Notes: a model not told the origin generated them from the letters alone. 35,381 nucleotides of DNA from JALGVA01 sp964617715 (GCA_964617715.1 CAZTZN010000023.1:1-35381); one strand, 5' to 3'. Numbered from the stretch's first letter, positions 18,348 to 26,008 are shown. Numbers and translations are program-made.

Positions 18348-19046
18348 TCACGCGCGCGGCCCGAAGATGGCGGTGCCCACGCGCACCAGGGTCGCCCCCT
18401 CCTCAACCGCCACCGCAAAGTCGCCGCTCATGCCCATCGACAGGTGTCGCAAGTCCTCCCTGGGGATGCCGCCCTCAGCCAGTCGGTCGCGCAACTCGCG
18501 CAGCCGCCGGAAATGAGGTCGGTTCGCCTCCGGATCCTCCACGTACGGCGGCATGGTCATCAGGCCCACGAGGCACGCGCTGTCCAGCTCGCATACCTCG
18601 CGCGCCAACGCCTCCGCCTCGGCAGGGCCGACGCCGAACTTGCTCTCCTCCCCGCTTACGTTCACCTGCAGCAGGAAGGGCACTTGTCGCCCGGCGGCCG
18701 CCGCCCGCCTGTCCAGCTCCCGCGCCACCCGCGCGCTGTCTACCGAGTGCACCAGGCTCACGAAAGACGTGATCCTGCGCACCTTGTTGGTCTGCAGGTG
18801 GCCGATGGCGTGCCAGCGGACCTCCGTATCCGCCAGCGCTTCGGCCTTGGCCTCCATCTCCTGGACGTAGTTCTCGCCCAGGTCCATGGCTCCCGCCGCG
18901 GCCGCAGCGCGCACCTCGTCGAGGCTCCGCGTCTTTGTGACCACGACCAGCGTTACCTCGGCGGGGTCGCGCCCCGCCCGCTCGGCCGCCGCCGCAATCT
19001 CATCATGCACACGGCGCAGGTTGTCGGCAATTTGTGCGTATGACAA
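18348..19046 (-). CDS. yggS: YggS family pyridoxal-phosphate homeostasis protein
   Basis: 232-aa PLP-binding protein of alanine-racemase-type fold that buffers free PLP and affects amino-acid and keto-acid balance. Visible marks are LVVVTKTR (PLP lysine K38), MDLGENYVQEMEAK, WHAIGHLQTNKV, QVNVSGEESKFG, GLMTMPPY, LSMGMSGDFAVAVEEGATLVRVGTAIFG. The length is normal for the family. No ATG is available, and the TTG at 19046 gives the expected N-terminus (SYAQIADNLRRVHDEI); its ribosome binding site is weak, which suggests coupling to the zinc-ribbon gene 18 bp upstream. Confidence 0.95.
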   Translation of the reverse strand: MSYAQIADNLRRVHDEIAAAAERAGRDPAEVTLVVVTKTRSLDEVRAAAAAGAMDLGENYVQEMEAKAEALADTEVRWHAIGHLQTNKVRRITSFVSLVHSVDSARVARELDRRAAAAGRQVPFLLQVNVSGEESKFGVGPAEAEALAREVCELDSACLVGLMTMPPYVEDPEANRPHFRRLRELRDRLAEGGIPREDLRHLSMGMSGDFAVAVEEGATLVRVGTAIFGPRA

Positions 19047-19064
19047 CGTCAGGCCGCTCTCCGG

Positions 19065-19853
19065 CTACTTGTCGTCGCTGTCTCCGAAGTCGATGACCCA
19101 CCCGCCGAGGTCATCTTCATCCCCCTCGTCCTCGTCGCCCTTCTCCTCGGCAGGCTCTTCCTTGGGCCCCCCGATCTGGATCTCGCCCAACTCCGGCTCC
19201 GCCTGGGCTTCGTCTGCGGGCGGTTCGAAGCCGGGACCGGCCGCGGGCTCGAAGCTCACTTCAGCCTCGGACTCCTCGAGCAGGCCTTCGGCTGAGATCT
19301 CCTCGGGCGCGGGCGGAGGTGGGGGCGGGGCGAACTCCGGCTCCTCCGCAGCGGGCTCGAACAGAACCTCCTCGGCCTCGATCTCCTCGGCGGCGGGCGG
19401 TGGTGGGGGTGGGGTGACCTCCTCAGCCTCCACCGCGGGTGGCGGCGGGGGTGGGGTGACCTCTTCGGCCTCGACTGCGGGTGGTGGTGGCGCTATCTCC
19501 TCTATCGACTTGGCCACCGGCTCCGGCTCTGCGGCCTCTTCGAAGTCAAGCTCCGGGACTTCCGGCGGGGCTATCTCGTCCTCGTCGTACTCTTCCTCGG
19601 CCGGGCCGATGTCCGACTCGCCGCCGAGCACCAGGTTGATGGCTGTCTCAAGCGAGCATGCCACGGCCGGCGCGACGTCGGCGATCGGCTCCCCGCAGGA
19701 GGCGCAGTAGAGCGCATCTGGGGCGTTGTTGGCGCCGCAGGAGGGACACGAGAGAGTCCCCTCGGGCGCCTGGATGAAGTTGAAGCAGCGCAGGCAGGCA
19801 CCACGTGTGGACGGGTTTTCGCAGCCGCACCGATTGCAGTAGACCACTGCCAC
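19065..19853 (-). CDS. Zinc-ribbon protein with long acidic, proline-rich tail
   Basis: 262-aa protein with two clear parts. Residues 1-60 hold two CxxC-based zinc ribbons (YCNRCG...CLRCF and CPSCG...YCASCG). Residues about 75-262 are low-complexity: Glu/Asp/Ala-rich with poly-proline runs, including a 14-residue unit (AVEAEEVTPPPPPP) in tandem. The last residues (DDLGGWVIDFGDSDDK) are less biased and might be a short docking motif. There is no signal peptide or transmembrane helix. Start GTG 19853 has AAGGTGG upstream. It is the first gene of the sepF operon, directly behind the promoter at 19896-19924. No function is known to me; its position and disordered acidic tail suggest a scaffold in division or envelope control, which is inference. 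Confidence 0.85.
   Translation of the reverse strand: MAVVYCNRCGCENPSTRGACLRCFNFIQAPEGTLSCPSCGANNAPDALYCASCGEPIADVAPAVACSLETAINLVLGGESDIGPAEEEYDEDEIAPPEVPELDFEEAAEPEPVAKSIEEIAPPPPAVEAEEVTPPPPPPAVEAEEVTPPPPPPAAEEIEAEEVLFEPAAEEPEFAPPPPPPAPEEISAEGLLEESEAEVSFEPAAGPGFEPPADEAQAEPELGEIQIGGPKEEPAEEKGDEDEGDEDDLGGWVIDFGDSDDK
19393..19490 (-). repeat. 42-bp tandem repeat encoding a 14-aa proline-rich unit
   Basis: Two near-identical 42-bp units (19393-19434 and 19435-19476) and the beginning of a third from 19477 lie inside the zinc-ribbon gene. Each unit encodes AVEAEEVTPPPPPP. The period is a multiple of three, so copy-number changes would stay in frame. The strand-biased G-runs on the plus strand could promote slippage. 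Confidence 0.8.
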
Positions 19854-19895
19854 AGTAATTCCACCTTACCGGCAAGCGTGGTCGAAATCACGCCG

Positions 19896-19924
19896 AGTAT
19901 AGCCCAACGCATATGCACTGTCAA
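19896..19924 (-). promoter_or_regulatory. Near-consensus sigma70-type promoter for the sepF operon
   Basis: Read on the minus strand, TTGACA (19924-19919) is followed after exactly 17 bp by TATACT (19901-19896). This matches the primary sigma consensus in 6/6 and 5/6 positions with the optimal spacer. Transcription would start near 19889, leaving a leader of about 36 nt before GTG 19853. It sits in the 142-bp gap after purQ and points into the zinc-ribbon gene, so it most likely drives the seven-gene unit down to DUF167. Confidence 0.8.
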
Positions 19925-19995
19925 GCTGGCCGCGACGGGCCATCGCGGCGGTACAGAGAGCGCAGAGGCGCAGACGCAGCGGCTGCCTGCACCTG

Positions 19996-20853
19996 TTACA
20001 CGGGCTGCCTGGCAAGCAGCGCCGCACGCATCGACTCGAAGATCACACGCCCCGGCCCCGGTGCCTCCAGCGCCTCGGCGTCACCCCAGGCATCCCGGCG
20101 GCGCTGCGACCACGGCCCGCCCAGGTCCGTAGGCACCTGGCGCAGGAAGCTGGCCCGCTCGGGGTGTGGCATCATCGCCAGCACCTTCCCGTCGGGGTTG
20201 CAGATACCCGCGATGTTGGCGATCGCTCCGTTGGGGTTGATGTCGGGGCGGTCCTCCACGTTGCCTTCGGCGTCACAGTACTGGAAGACAATCTGGTCGT
20301 TGTCGCACAGGCGATCGACCAGGCCGGGTATGCGCGTGGTGAAGCGGCCTTCGCCGTGGGCGATCGGGATGGGGATGACCTCGCCCGGCTCCATGTGGGC
20401 GGTCATTGCGCAGCGCTCAGGCGCACACGCGAGCTTCAGAAACACCCAGCGGCAGCAGAACGCGGCGATGCGGTGCTCCGGGTCGGGGCGGTTGGGCGCC
20501 AGCGCCATCTCCACGTCGCCCGGGTGCACGCCGGGGATCAGCCCCGCCTCCACCAGCACCTGGGCACCGTTGCAGATGCCCAGTGCCGGCTTGCCGTGCT
20601 CCAGCACCTCGGCCATCATGCGCGCCACGATCGGTTCCTTGGTGGCCACCACGCCCGAACGCACACGGTCCTGGTACGAAAACCCGCCCCCCACGATGTA
20701 ACCGTCGTAGGCGGCCAGCGCCTCGGGGTCGAGGTTCCAGCGAAAGACGTCACACGAGATCCCGGCGGCCTCGGCCGCACGTCGTGTCTCCCACTCGCAG
20801 TTCGAGCCGGGGAACTGCACGAGGGCCACGCGGGGGGCGTTCACTTCGGGCAT
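19996..20853 (-). CDS. purQ: Phosphoribosylformylglycinamidine synthase, glutaminase subunit
   Basis: Supplies ammonia from glutamine for the FGAR-to-FGAM step of purine synthesis together with PurL (and PurS in three-part enzymes). The 285-aa class I glutamine amidotransferase shows VALVQFPGSNCEWETRRAAE, GGGFSYQDRVRSG, GICNGAQVL (nucleophile Cys94), IPIAHGEGRF and MMPHPERA (H230, E232), giving a complete catalytic triad. It is longer than typical 225-235-aa PurQ, mostly because of a longer C-terminal part. ATG 20853 follows GGAGGTAG. No purL or purS is in the window, so the gene is separated from its partners. It is cytoplasmic. Confidence 0.93.
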   Translation of the reverse strand: MPEVNAPRVALVQFPGSNCEWETRRAAEAAGISCDVFRWNLDPEALAAYDGYIVGGGFSYQDRVRSGVVATKEPIVARMMAEVLEHGKPALGICNGAQVLVEAGLIPGVHPGDVEMALAPNRPDPEHRIAAFCCRWVFLKLACAPERCAMTAHMEPGEVIPIPIAHGEGRFTTRIPGLVDRLCDNDQIVFQYCDAEGNVEDRPDINPNGAIANIAGICNPDGKVLAMMPHPERASFLRQVPTDLGGPWSQRRRDAWGDAEALEAPGPGRVIFESMRAALLARQPV

Positions 20854-20937
20854 CGGACTACCTCCGTCGATTGCTTCGCTCTCCGGCGCGTTTTTCGGCG
20901 CGCGCCCCGCCCGCACCTCTTCAAGCCGCGAGAGATG

Positions 20938-21945
20938 TCAGTGACCCGCCGACTCAAGAATCGCCTCGACACATGCGACCGCGTTCTCGGTGGGCACATC
21001 GGGCATGATCGGCTTGGTGGGGCTGAGGATGAAGCCTCCGCCTGCGCCCACCTCGCGACACAGGCGCGCAATCTCGGCACGGATCGTTGCCGGTGTGCCG
21101 TGGGGCAGGAGTTCCTGAGTGCCGATGCCGCCCTCGAAGGCGATACGCTCGCCGAAGTCGTGCTTCATAGCGTAGACGTCCTGGGCCTCGGGCTGGAAGG
21201 GGTTGAAGACGTCCACGCCGATCTCGATAAGGTCCTCGATGATGGGCGAATTGTCGCCGCAGGAGTGTATCCACACATCGAAGCCCAGCTCATGTGCTCG
21301 GCCGTACATGCGCGCCAGGCGCGGCTTGAGGAACTCACGCCAGATCGGCGTGCCCATGATCAGCCCGCGCTGGGCGCCGAAGTCGTCTCCGAAGCGGATG
21401 GCATCGATGGGCAGATCGGCGAGGCGGTCGAGCAGGTCGAGGTGAAGCTGCATGAGCCGCTCGAACAGCTCGTGGGCGAACCGCGGGTGCAGTCGGAAGT
21501 CCATGAGGATATTCTCCATGCCCCGCAGCGCCCAAGCGCGCTCGAAGAACAGCATCCCCAGATTGACCGTGCGATAACGATCGTGCGGGCCGCTGAAGGT
21601 CGCGCGCATCGCCTCCAGTTCATCCTCGGGCAGCAGTTCGGGGAACTCGTAGCCCTCGAGCGTGGGCTCGGTGAGCGGCACGCTCACGCTGTGCCAGGCG
21701 CCGGGGCCGGGCGCGTCCCGCCACACCACGCCGAAAGCGTCCGTCCAGGTGCCGTCGGGCTGCTCCTCGCGTCCCCACGCCACCCCCGCGCCCTGAAAGA
21801 AGCCGTGGATGCGCCGGCGCCAGTCCTCAGACGTGTAGTACCGACTAAGGCGCGCGACGACCTCGGGGTCGATGGGGATAACGTAGGGTACGTAGTCGGT
21901 CTCTTCGTGGTGGATGGCGGCGCGGATGCGTTCCCGCGGGGTCAT
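20938..21945 (-). CDS. Uroporphyrinogen decarboxylase (URO-D) family protein
   Basis: 335-aa URO-D-fold protein, starting MTPRERIRAAIHHEETDYVPY in the usual family style. The divergent C-terminal half contains VWIHSCGDNSPIIEDLIEIGVDVFNPFQPEA; the H227-x-C229 pair resembles the zinc site of corrinoid methyltransferases (MtaA/MtbA type) rather than HemE. EGGIGTQELLPHGTP and GGFILSPTKPIMPDVP complete the family pattern. It is therefore probably a corrinoid- or methyl-transfer-related enzyme, not a haem enzyme. It is cytoplasmic. The ribosome binding site at ATG 21945 is weak (GGTGAT). It lies between purQ and a response regulator, all on the minus strand, with gaps of 84 and 94 bp. No corrinoid protein is adjacent. 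Confidence 0.85.
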   Translation of the reverse strand: MTPRERIRAAIHHEETDYVPYVIPIDPEVVARLSRYYTSEDWRRRIHGFFQGAGVAWGREEQPDGTWTDAFGVVWRDAPGPGAWHSVSVPLTEPTLEGYEFPELLPEDELEAMRATFSGPHDRYRTVNLGMLFFERAWALRGMENILMDFRLHPRFAHELFERLMQLHLDLLDRLADLPIDAIRFGDDFGAQRGLIMGTPIWREFLKPRLARMYGRAHELGFDVWIHSCGDNSPIIEDLIEIGVDVFNPFQPEAQDVYAMKHDFGERIAFEGGIGTQELLPHGTPATIRAEIARLCREVGAGGGFILSPTKPIMPDVPTENAVACVEAILESAGH

Positions 21946-22039
21946 GCCGTATCACCGGTCTCCAGGCGCGTACATCATCATCCGCCCGCAGACACAGTCG
22001 TGTGCGGGGTGCGATGCGGTAGCCGCGCGTCTGTTGGCC

Positions 22040-22411
22040 TCAGTTGCTGTGCTCACCCGCGCCGACGGCGGCACGCACCGTTCGATAGAGCTGATCGATC
22101 CTGAACGGCTTGGTGACCGTCGCAAAGGCGCCGCAGGCCACGGGCGCCTCGGTGTCCCCGGTGGCCACGATCACGGGCACGCTCGCCAGCGCGGGATCGG
22201 TCTCCATCGCGCGCATCACTTCGACGCCGGTCATGTCCGGCATCCACAGGTCCACGAGCATGGCATCGGGCGGACGCCTGCGGGCCATGTCGAGCGCCTC
22301 TGTCCCGCTGTTCGAGGCATGCACCTGCCACCCCCCTCGCCTGAGGATAACACGCAGAAGGGTCGTGATCTGTGGGTCGTCATCCACCACCAACAGGTAT
22401 GACGCAGCCAT
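22040..22411 (-). CDS. Single-domain response regulator (receiver only)
   Basis: 123-aa CheY-like receiver domain with no output domain. The acidic pocket is D10-D11-D12 (LLVVDDDPQ), the phosphoacceptor is D54 in MLVDLWMPDMTG, the switch threonine is T84 (VATGDTE) and the conserved lysine is K101 (VTKPFRIDQL). All phosphorylation residues are intact, so it should be a working phosphoreceiver that signals through protein contact. No histidine kinase or partner is encoded in the window. The protein is cytoplasmic. The ribosome binding site is not convincing. Confidence 0.93.
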   Translation of the reverse strand: MAASYLLVVDDDPQITTLLRVILRRGGWQVHASNSGTEALDMARRRPPDAMLVDLWMPDMTGVEVMRAMETDPALASVPVIVATGDTEAPVACGAFATVTKPFRIDQLYRTVRAAVGAGEHSN

Positions 22412-22510
22412 GATGATATCACATCCGCGACGCCGCGATAATGGCGCTCACCGGGAGCGACGCCGGCAATGATGGATGAGTGCACTCGCTCCCTCCCCAC
22501 CACGAACATG

Positions 22511-23560
22511 CTACCCCGCGTCGGCCGCCGCCAATCTCACACGTTGCTCATACCACTGCTCGTCGGTGAAGCTGTGAGGAAACTCGATGCGGCGCCCCTC
22601 GTATGCCGACTGCAGCGCGCCCATCGACATGTCGAACACCGCGCGCGCGATCTCAAAACGGTTGAGGTGCGGCGGGCCGCCGTCCAGCCAGTCGGCGACG
22701 GCCTGGGTGAAGTCGCGCTGGCCGTTCCACTGTTGAGTATCCCAACTGCTCTCGCCATGCATCGGCCGGGCCATGCCCTCGGCCTGATACCACCAGCCGG
22801 CGTTCTGGGTGACGTAGATGCGCCCCCTGGTGCCCAGGATGTCGAAGTGCAGGTGCATGAAGAAGCTGGTCTCGCCCGGCGAGCCCAGCGCGTCGGTGTC
22901 GGAGTCGAACAGCACGCGGATCTCCCCCGGGAACCAGTACTGGGCGAAGGTGTGCTCGGGCGCGCGATGGTACGCCTTGTAGCCGGTCTCATCGATCCCC
23001 CAGGCCATCGCCCAGACGGACTCGGGCATGACGTCCCCCAGAAGCTGGAGCAGCAGGTCGAGCGTGTGCGGGCCCATGCTCATCAGATTGCCCTTGGTGC
23101 TGGCGCGGATGAGGTAGACATCGCCGATCTCGTTGAGCATGACGTCGCGAATGATGCCGTCGCGGAACTGCGGGAAGTAGCGGCGCTGGCAGTTGACCAT
23201 CATCTCCATGCCCGACTCCTCGTGGATGCGCGTAAGCGCCACCATCTCCGAGGGCAGGATGGCGATGGGCTTCTCGATGATCGCCGCCTTCACCCCCGCG
23301 TCGGCGGCGCACCGGGCCTCCCACACGCGGTTGGCCGGCTGGGTCACCACGTGGACGATGTCGGGTTGCACCTCGGCCAGCGCGGTCTCATAGTCGGTGT
23401 AGGCGCCCTCGATCCCGAACTTCTCGCAGAACCCCATCAGCCGCTCCTCGTCCAGCTCGACGGCCGCGACCAGCTCCATGCGCTCAAGCTGCGGATACAC
23501 CTCGGCATGGTTGTGCGCGCGTGGCCCGCAGCCCAGGATCATCGTGCGATAACTCGACAT
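22511..23560 (-). CDS. Gfo/Idh/MocA family oxidoreductase
   Basis: 349-aa dehydrogenase-type protein. The N-terminal Rossmann motif MILGCGPRAHNH, acidic VAAVELDEE, the IIEKPIAI catalytic motif (E96, K97, P98) and SMGPHTLDLLLQLLGD (active-site H and D) are clear. I start at ATG 23560, preceded by GGAAGGTGAAG; the longer in-frame stretch to 23779 lies antisense to the neighbouring gene start and looks non-coding. It is divergent from another family member at 23712, with 151 bp between the two start codons, so the two may share regulation. It is cytoplasmic and its substrate is unknown. Confidence 0.88.
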   Translation of the reverse strand: MSSYRTMILGCGPRAHNHAEVYPQLERMELVAAVELDEERLMGFCEKFGIEGAYTDYETALAEVQPDIVHVVTQPANRVWEARCAADAGVKAAIIEKPIAILPSEMVALTRIHEESGMEMMVNCQRRYFPQFRDGIIRDVMLNEIGDVYLIRASTKGNLMSMGPHTLDLLLQLLGDVMPESVWAMAWGIDETGYKAYHRAPEHTFAQYWFPGEIRVLFDSDTDALGSPGETSFFMHLHFDILGTRGRIYVTQNAGWWYQAEGMARPMHGESSWDTQQWNGQRDFTQAVADWLDGGPPHLNRFEIARAVFDMSMGALQSAYEGRRIEFPHSFTDEQWYEQRVRLAAADAG

Positions 23561-23711
23561 GCGCTTCACCTTCCGTGACGCGACGATCATTATTGCCCGC
23601 CCAGGACTGCGCGCGGTATTCCCTTCCCGGCCATCGGCTCCTCCCGGCAGGTGCGGCGCAGTTGGGCGAGAAACTCCCGGGGCGTTGACCAGGACGGGCG
23701 TAAGGAGACTG

Positions 23712-24920
23712 ATGGCGATGGCGGACAAAGTGAGACTGGGGATCGTAGGATGCGGCGGGATCGCGGGGGCGCACCTCAACGGCTATGAAGAGCTGGTGGC
23801 GAAGGGCTACGACCGCTTCGCGATCACCGCGGTGTGTGATGTGAACGCCGACGGTGCCAACGCCTTCGCCGATCGGATCGAGGCGAACCTGGGCGCGCGG
23901 CCACAGGTGTTCGCGACCGCCGACGAGATGGTGGCCGCGGGCGCGGCCGATGCCGCCGACATCTGTCTGCCGCACGCCTTCCATCACACCGCGGGCGTGA
24001 CGTGTCTGCAGGGCGGCCTGCACATCATGGTCGAGAAGCCTGTGGGCATCACGGTCAAGGCCACGCGGCGGATGATGGAGGCGGCGGAGGGCACCGACCT
24101 CATCATCGCGGGCGCGGAGCAAATCCGGCGCTGCATCGGCGCGCGCGCCATCGAGTGGGCGATCAACGATCAGAAGATGTTCGGCGAGCCGCTGTTCTTC
24201 ACGCAGGAGGTCTTCTCGGGCTCGCCCTTCGACCGCACCAGCTACAAATTCGCCTGGCGCTCCCTCAAGGTCATGGGCGGAGGCGGGCAGATCCTCGACG
24301 GCGGCGCGCATTTCACCGACATGGTGCAGCATGTGTTCGGGCCGGTCGAGGAAGTCACCTGCACCATGTGCACCATCGACCAGACCATGATTGAGCTGCC
24401 CGACATGGAGCCGCAGCCGGCCGACATCGAGGACTTCTGGACCGCGACGCTCATCTTCGAGAGCGGCGTCATCGGCCACTGGGGCTGGTCGAACTACGCC
24501 TGGGGCGAAAAGCTGAGCACGCGTATGTACTACGGCACCGAGGGCTCGTTCGCCGACCGCCAGGAGTGGCAGCACCCGTTCCAGTTCGGCGCCGACCTCA
24601 AGCTCAAGGACGGCACGCAGACGCCCTACGAGGAGATCGAAAAGCAGTATCTGGCCGGTCTGAGTGAGGAGCAGAAGGCGCGACTGTTCCCCTACGGGAT
24701 CACCGAGGGCATCACCATCGAGTGCTGGGACTTCATCGAGGCGGTGGCCGACGGGCGCTCGCCGGAGATCAACGCGGACGGCGCGCTGCAGGCCAAGGCG
24801 CTTTGCTTCGCGCTCTACGAGTCGGCGACCGCCGGCGGCGCGCCCACGAAGGTCGCCGACGTGCGCGACGGCAGGGTCCACGCCTACCAGGACCCGATCG
24901 ACGAGCACTGGGGGATCTGA
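23712..24920 (+). CDS. Gfo/Idh/MocA family oxidoreductase
   Basis: 402-aa protein from ATG 23712 (AAGGAGACTG directly upstream; a second ATG follows two codons later). It shows RLGIVGCGGIAGAH, AVCDVNADGAN, the HIMVEKPVGI motif (E108, K109, P110), and GGGGQILDGGAHFTDM with the active-site histidine. The C-terminal beta-sheet domain is complete and longer than in the two other family members here. It is a cytoplasmic NAD(P)-dependent enzyme of unknown sugar specificity. It is divergent from 22511-23560. Downstream, a degenerate CGGGAA-type repeat and the first palindromic repeat begin within 35 bp of its stop. Confidence 0.88.
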   Translation: MAMADKVRLGIVGCGGIAGAHLNGYEELVAKGYDRFAITAVCDVNADGANAFADRIEANLGARPQVFATADEMVAAGAADAADICLPHAFHHTAGVTCLQGGLHIMVEKPVGITVKATRRMMEAAEGTDLIIAGAEQIRRCIGARAIEWAINDQKMFGEPLFFTQEVFSGSPFDRTSYKFAWRSLKVMGGGGQILDGGAHFTDMVQHVFGPVEEVTCTMCTIDQTMIELPDMEPQPADIEDFWTATLIFESGVIGHWGWSNYAWGEKLSTRMYYGTEGSFADRQEWQHPFQFGADLKLKDGTQTPYEEIEKQYLAGLSEEQKARLFPYGITEGITIECWDFIEAVADGRSPEINADGALQAKALCFALYESATAGGAPTKVADVRDGRVHAYQDPIDEHWGI

Positions 24921-24951
24921 GTCGGCAAACGGGAAGCGGGAAACGGGCATC

Positions 24952-24982
24952 GGGAACGGCGACGGCTTCACGGCCGTCGCCG
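24952..24982. repeat. 31-bp palindromic repeat, copy 1
   Basis: Identical over 31 bp to 25589-25619. It folds into a 10-bp perfect stem (24957-24966 with 24973-24982) around the 6-nt loop TTCACG. It lies just after the stop of the Gfo/Idh/MocA gene, so it might also serve as a transcript-end hairpin. Degenerate CGGGAA repeats precede it (about 24925-24955). Confidence 0.85.
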
Positions 24983-25036
24983 CTTGCCGCTTCGCGCCCT
25001 GTAGCGCAGTGACAGGTCTGAAGGAGGGGACGGACC

Positions 25037-25561
25037 GTGTGGAAGACGATCCTGCGACAGGTAGGCTCCGGATTGCTGGTCTGTGGACTGGCGAACGTGA
25101 TATGGCCGGTGGCCATGGCTGCGTTCGGCGTGGCCCTCATGGGGCCAGTGCACGCGAAGTGCGATGAACTAATCACCATCGATGCTGGCTCACTTCCGGT
25201 GCTGGTGGGACTTGTCGGCCTCACTACGCCATGGGCGGCCTTCTGTCTCGGACTGATCGCAGCCCTGGTACTAAGGCGATGGGCCCACCCGGTGACAACC
25301 GTCCTCGCGGCGGTCGTCTGGCTGACCATTGCGGCGTTCACGCTCGACGAAGTGGCGGCGATGTACGTAGTCGAGGGCTCGGCCGCCGACGAGAGGCGAT
25401 GGGTGACTGGCTCAGATCCTGTCACGGCGTTCGGAACCATGGCAGATCTGATACTGCTCTCGATTCCATGGTCAGGGATCGGCGTCTGGCTCGGCTACGT
25501 AGCAGGTTCGCGGCGGACCGCTTCGACGGATACTGATCTCGAGCCAGCAGCGGGAGGATGA
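25037..25561 (+). CDS. Small four-helix membrane protein, function unknown
   Basis: 174-aa protein starting at GTG 25037, with GAAGGAGG about 8 nt upstream. Four hydrophobic segments are visible at about residues 9-35, 53-78, 85-103 and 133-155. Between helices 3 and 4 is a charged, Asp/Glu/Arg-containing stretch. No known family, catalytic motif or signal cleavage site is recognised. Codon choice includes more A/T-ending codons than its neighbours, and the gene is bracketed by two identical 31-bp palindromic repeats, so it may be a recent arrival. It is not tightly linked to other genes: 116 bp follow the oxidoreductase, and 447 bp of repeats follow its own stop. Confidence 0.65.
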   Translation: MWKTILRQVGSGLLVCGLANVIWPVAMAAFGVALMGPVHAKCDELITIDAGSLPVLVGLVGLTTPWAAFCLGLIAALVLRRWAHPVTTVLAAVVWLTIAAFTLDEVAAMYVVEGSAADERRWVTGSDPVTAFGTMADLILLSIPWSGIGVWLGYVAGSRRTASTDTDLEPAAGG

Positions 25562-25588
25562 GCCTCTCACATGCAGTCCCGAGAAGTG

Positions 25589-25619
25589 GGGAACGGCGAC
25601 GGCTTCACGGCCGTCGCCG
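25589..25619. repeat. 31-bp palindromic repeat, copy 2
   Basis: Exact second copy of 24952-24982, 637 bp away in the same orientation. Here the stem extends to 12 bp (25592-25603 with 25610-25621), around the loop TTCACG. It lies 27 bp after the stop of the small membrane protein gene. Identity outside the 31 bp ends at once, which marks the element's borders. Confidence 0.85.
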
Positions 25620-25755
25620 TTGTCGTTTGTCGTCATCCGTTGTCGTAGGTAGGACAGGCGTCCCCGCCTGTCAGTCGTTGCTTTTGGCCGTCATCCGTTT
25701 GTAGGACGGGCATCCTGCCCGTCGCCGTAGCCGTTCTCGAACGACCTCAACGACA

Positions 25756-25970
25756 GACGGGCTGGAACACATATTCCAGAAACCGGCGGCGTGCCAGAAT
25801 GCAGGCGGCAGAACACCGCGGAGGCCGACGTCGTTTGCCGTCTGGTGGAACCTTCGGCCCGCAAGCGGGCCTCACCCTCGCTTCGCTCGGGCGGCCCCTC
25901 CAAACAGCCCGCGACAGACTGTACTGGCCTGGACGATCTTCGATTTCTGGAATATGTGTGGAAGCCCGTC
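25756..25970. mobile_element. Possible MITE-like unit bounded by 27-bp inverted repeats
   Basis: A 215-bp segment is bounded by near-perfect terminal inverted repeats (25756-25782 and 25944-25970; 25 of 27 positions pair). It contains no transposase and is small enough to be a miniature inverted-repeat element. I see no clear target-site duplication at the ends, so an RNA hairpin or a fused pair of short dispersed repeats is equally possible. Confidence 0.35.
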
Positions 25971-26008
25971 CTGCAAAACGACTACGGCAGACGGCTACGG
26001 CGAACTGC

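Larger units (their letters stand above)
25562..26008. repeat. 447-bp gene-free block of palindromes and inverted repeats
   Basis: No credible gene lies here. After palindrome copy 2, two related units occur: 25631-25672 and 25690-25723, each with GTCATCCGTT, then TAGGAC, then an 8-bp stem hairpin (GACAGGCG/CGCCTGTC at 25653-25672; GACGGGCA/TGCCCGTC at 25705-25723). An imperfect 27-bp inverted repeat follows (25756-25782 with 25944-25970, two mismatches). Its right arm runs into an inverted third copy of the GTAGGAC-type unit near 25960-25981. A GGCCCGC/GCGGGCC hairpin is at 25857-25872. Short frames inside are repeats read as codons. Confidence 0.8.

Noticed and set aside
20164..22104. 646-aa plus-strand frame opposite purQ and the URO-D-like gene
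   Set aside because: Both minus-strand genes are clear family members; this frame is a high-GC shadow.
25562..26008. Repeat block considered as a CRISPR array
   Set aside because: Units are few, differ in sequence and orientation, and lack regular spacers; no cas gene is near.
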